A stretch of DNA of 64,000 nucleotides from Anarhynchus alexandrinus. Lineage: Eukaryota > Chordata > Aves > Charadriiformes > Charadriidae. The position numbers and the translations under genes were made by a program. The stretch is from NCBI GenBank assembly GCA_008711295.1, contig VUYV01000015.1:8515490-8579489 (forward strand), read 5' to 3'. Under the pieces are notes generated by a model. The model had not been told where the DNA came from, did not search any database, and saw only the letters and a program-made list of their open reading frames with translations. Below, one piece after another: positions 60,281-64,000 of the stretch. Positions within the stretch are counted from its first letter, which is position 1; each line of letters begins with the position of its first letter.

Positions 60281-63200
60281 ATACTGAGCTGCATTTTCTG
60301 AGACCGGCTGTCCCGACGCCCTCTCATTCCTGTTTTCTGTTTTCCAAGTTATCACCCTGCTTTTCAGAGCATCACCATATCACTACCTGGTTAGTAATTT
60401 TGCTCAAGGCAAAGAATTCTTCTCATTCTGCTGTTGTTGGCAACCCTACCCCGTAAGCCAAACCTCCCTCCAAGCAGTCTTGCTAATAGACAGGAAAGGA
60501 GGAACTTCTCGGGGACCTTCATCCCAAGGGAATTTGGACAAATCACCCCAGGAGGAGGCCTGGGAGCTCTGAAGTCATCCTGATGTCCCTGAGAAGTCAA
60601 CACCTATCCACCAGTGAAGAGATTTCATTGCTCCCATGCCCTGCTCCCAACCCACCCCACCCCTGGTACTCCATTGTCCATCCTTCCTTCCTCCCCTTGG
60701 TCTAATAGCCACGCATCCGTGAAGGAAGACGGTAAGGGAAAACATCCTTGTGTAAGAAAGTTTGATTTCACATGGGGGATTTAAAACCAACAAAAAAGCT
60801 AGCCTCCCCTCCCCAGCACAGAAAATCCCAAAAGAGGGACTTTCCAAATTCCAAAGAAGGAGATAGAAGTAGCAAATTGCTCCTTCTGGCCAAAAACAGA
60901 GGCGGGAGCTGAGGCAGAACACCAATCTTCAGACATAACCCAATAAAGAAAGTCGTGGGGCTTCAGGAGGCGTCTGTCCTGCTTCCTTTCCCCCTGACAT
61001 CTCGCTCAGGTCATATCTCAGGTCACACAACCCTCTCCCTCCCCGTGGAAATCCTTATGGGATCAGACAAGCATGCAGGAGGGCACCTGACCCACGTCCA
61101 GCTCCCCGGCCACCAACTGTCTACCCAAACAACACTGCCCAGTCTCAACTCAGGTTTGTGCATAGAAGGCACAACTAGATTAAAATATAATAACGAGAAA
61201 GCACCAGTCCAAGCGCCCAGAAGGCAGGATGAAGAGATCACCCCTTGACAGCCCCTCCTGATTCTCCACTTGCTGCTCCGTCTCATTATTGCAGTCCCTT
61301 TCTCCCCAGGCACGCTGCCCTCTTTCATCACCACCTCCTCTCGCCCTGCCTTCCTCCGGGAAAACACAGGACAGGGACATCCAGTCAAAGAAATGGTATC
61401 GACTCCATGTGTGGAGCTTCAAGCATCGATACCGTGGTCTGGAGAGGACACTGGTGGAAAGCAGCGTTTCATCTCACTCCAGCCATCGCCATAGGAAGCG
61501 TCTCATCTACAGCCAGTAGGAGAGGAGCACTTCCAGGAGAGGGATGATCCCAGCATAAAAAGCAACGTGTAAGAAGATACATGGATAAATGACTTTGAGA
61601 AGTTGTGTCCCAGCATAAAAAAAAAACCCTAAAGAAGCAACAAAAAACCCAGCACAGTTGGGCCGATCCCTTCCTGAAGTTGTCTCCCTCCGGCAACTAC
61701 GGAGAGAGGTGGGATGACTAACTCTCCTCCTTCAGCAGCCAAGTGAGACACAGCTCACCTTCACAATAGAGATCAAAGATTGTTTTATTGTAAATAGAAT
61801 TTGTATCCAATAACACAATGCTGCGAAACAGGAAAAACACGCAAAGGATTTCACGCAAGGGTGTGCCTTAACTCCCCAAATACCCAGGGATGGATTATTT
61901 GTAGGCAGAGCGTTGCACGGCGAGAGATTCGGTGACGTACAGCGCTTCTGGGACCCTGAAGGAGGAAATAACCTCATCTTTTTATCTTCAAAAATCCCAG
62001 CTCTTCAGTCCTGTAAAACTTCTGGAATTTGTTGTCTTCATTCCCTACCCCAGCGAGAAGAAAATTCTGCTTTTGCAAATCTATTTAGATGGAGAAATCC
62101 ACCAAATTATAATTCTATTAAGACAGAGCTTCAAATGGATGTTAATTTTAACAGTACACGTACGCAATTTCAAGAACCCACTTCAAAATTGAAGATGTAT
62201 ATTCATGATATATTCTGAGCATATTTAAACTGACAATAGGTATGATTTTAAATGATAATGGGAAACTTTGACAAATTAACCATATGTTTGAAGATTAGAA
62301 GTGTTCATGCTGTATTAATAAAAATTTTTTTTTCCCCCAAATGTATTTAAAATTAAGACCTGTCCTTTATTTTTCTAAGTAGTTTTTCCCATATAAGACA
62401 AACAATCATACTGTATTTTCTGAGAATAACAAGTAGATACATAAAATAAAACCGCTCTTCTATAGAATAGATAAAAAATAAAAATAAGAAAGCCAAGATA
62501 TGAATAATTCATAGTAACTTGTTTTCCAAACATTAAGCTTTCCAACTCCATTATCATTCCAACAGTCATACTGGACCTTTAGCCAGGAAATATTTCTCAA
62601 ACGAGTCTCATAACCGAGTAGAAAAGTGTCTCTGAGAAGAAAAATCCCCTGGTTCACTTGTCAATATAAAACACTCCAAAGTCCCTAAAAAGGGAAAAAA
62701 ATAGAGCAATATCTTTGTTCTCTAGTTTGCAGCCACAGTTTGCCAGAAACAGATGAAATGCAAAAGCCCCTAATTAACAGAGCTAGGGATACTCCATCCT
62801 TAGCTACACAAACCAATATTCAACAGCTCCTTAGCACAAAGGAAACAGGAGAACACCCCACCACAGCTAGATGAACGTCCACAAGGATGTTTGCACATCC
62901 ATCCCCACCAGCGTGTCCTCCTCCCTTCCAAAATAACGACCGCCAGCTAACCACAGCAACAGGCAGGAAGAAAATCAATAGAAATAAAACACTTATCTAT
63001 TTTTGAAGTGAATGTCTCAACTGGAAACACAGGCAATAGACCATCCTCTAAGTCATCGCGTGGTTTGAAGACACTACTGCTCCACCACCCATCCTTCTCC
63101 TACTCCAGCCTCACTGCCCAGCTCCATACAAGACTACAAAGAGAAGGCCAACCTAACTTATTAGCCCTCCCAGCTGATGGGGTAATTGGCAACAGGGGTG

Positions 63201-64000
63201 ATTGCACTCTCTGCCAGCAGCCAGAGCACATGTCCTCTTGGCTGAGGCCTCCTGAGATACCACCTGCGCAGAAACCAATGCAAATTTGTTGAATTCGGGC
63301 AGTGGTTTTGCTACAGGATTCTCCTGACCTCCCGTTTTCCACCCGTGAACCTGAACTTTGGATGGACACATCGCTTTGAGCTTGGGGAGCTCAGTGCCAT
63401 GCGGGTCTGCAGGGGTGCGTGATGGGGTGGCCATGCCGTATCTTCAGCGAGGCTTTTTTTCCTGAGCTTTTTGATTGCGTTTGGATTTCTGAAATAAAGC
63501 TACGCATCCCCTGCTGACAGCGAGAGACACTCCTCTCTTGGTGGACTTTTTGGTAATTAATTGTAGATGTGTTCAGAAACAACCCAGCAGTATTTCTCCT
63601 TACAGGTGAGTTGCATCTTCTGGTGCTAATCCTTGAAGATGATCTCAGTGACAAAGGACACCTGCAGACAGACTGCACCAAAGGGAGAGGGGAGCTACTT
63701 TACACCGAGATAAGACTGAATTTCATGGCCGTGTAGCTCTGATGTGGAAACCAGCAGTGATTTATGGGCTGCTGAGACTGCCCAGATTCGTCTTAGTTAA
63801 GAAGAGCTCCAGCAATCGGCGTTCCTCCTGCCATAGGAGGAAATACAGAGGTAATTAATTGCTCCAAGTTCTTGCAGGCACCCACGGCAGCTCCGTCATT
63901 GCATAAATTGGATGAGGAGGAGATTTAGCTTCCAGGTGAAAGTGAAAACTCTGACTAACTCCTCTGAGTTAATTGATTACTGAAATAATCCACCTGGAAC
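60281..64000. other. Intergenic to the window edge, no gene seen
   Basis: A/T-rich in 61950-62700. No exon, RNA gene or transposon recognised. No part of ACAA2, the expected next gene, was seen on the minus strand. Confidence 0.5.

Noticed and set aside
28206..64000. ACAA2 or MYO5B exons, tRNA genes, CRISPR arrays
   Set aside because: I looked for them because of the human gene order and the task list. No matching exon, no tRNA-type B box in context and no regular repeat-spacer pattern was found.

Overview
This is a bird genome window. Two vertebrate genes with well-conserved splice sites are present. The intergenic DNA carries many CR1 LINE fragments, whose shared 3' end (GGTCCCTTCCAACC ... 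ATTCTATGATT) is typical of avian genomes. The order is RPL17 on the minus strand followed by LIPG on the plus strand, matching human 18q21.1. From general knowledge this block is Z-linked in birds; the sequence alone does not prove that.

Layout. (1) 198-3504: RPL17 on the minus strand, with seven exons (a non-coding 5'TOP first exon and six coding exons, 184 aa). Three of its introns carry SNORD58-family C/D-box snoRNAs, and a CpG-rich promoter lies at its right end. (2) 3505-17400: about 14 kb between the two head-to-head genes. It holds CR1 fragments at 3.7-4.3, 9.0-9.2 and 16.5-17.4 kb and otherwise no gene I recognise. One short minus-strand open segment at 14692-14837 has good splice-site borders. 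(3) 17475-28205: LIPG (endothelial lipase) on the plus strand, with ten exons and 509 aa. It has an intact catalytic triad, lid, convertase site and PLAT domain, and a 3'UTR of about 1.55 kb ending at two overlapping AATAAA signals. Its intron 4 has a GC-AG boundary. (4) 28206-64000: about 36 kb with no gene I can support. It contains CR1 copies in both orientations, microsatellites, A/C-rich tracts and a possible LTR fragment. ACAA2, the next gene in the human order, is not seen and probably lies beyond the right edge.

The two genes are unrelated in function. RPL17 makes a 60S ribosomal protein and also delivers snoRNAs that guide rRNA methylation. LIPG is a secreted phospholipase that acts on HDL at the endothelial surface. 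Three single N bases (21096, 37561, 51364) look like assembly joins; two are flanked by near-identical direct repeats that differ by an indel. I found no unknown multi-gene system. The best leads are the GC-AG intron, the 3'UTR hairpin, the bird LIPG C-terminus that lacks two glycosylation sites, and the orphan exon-like segment.
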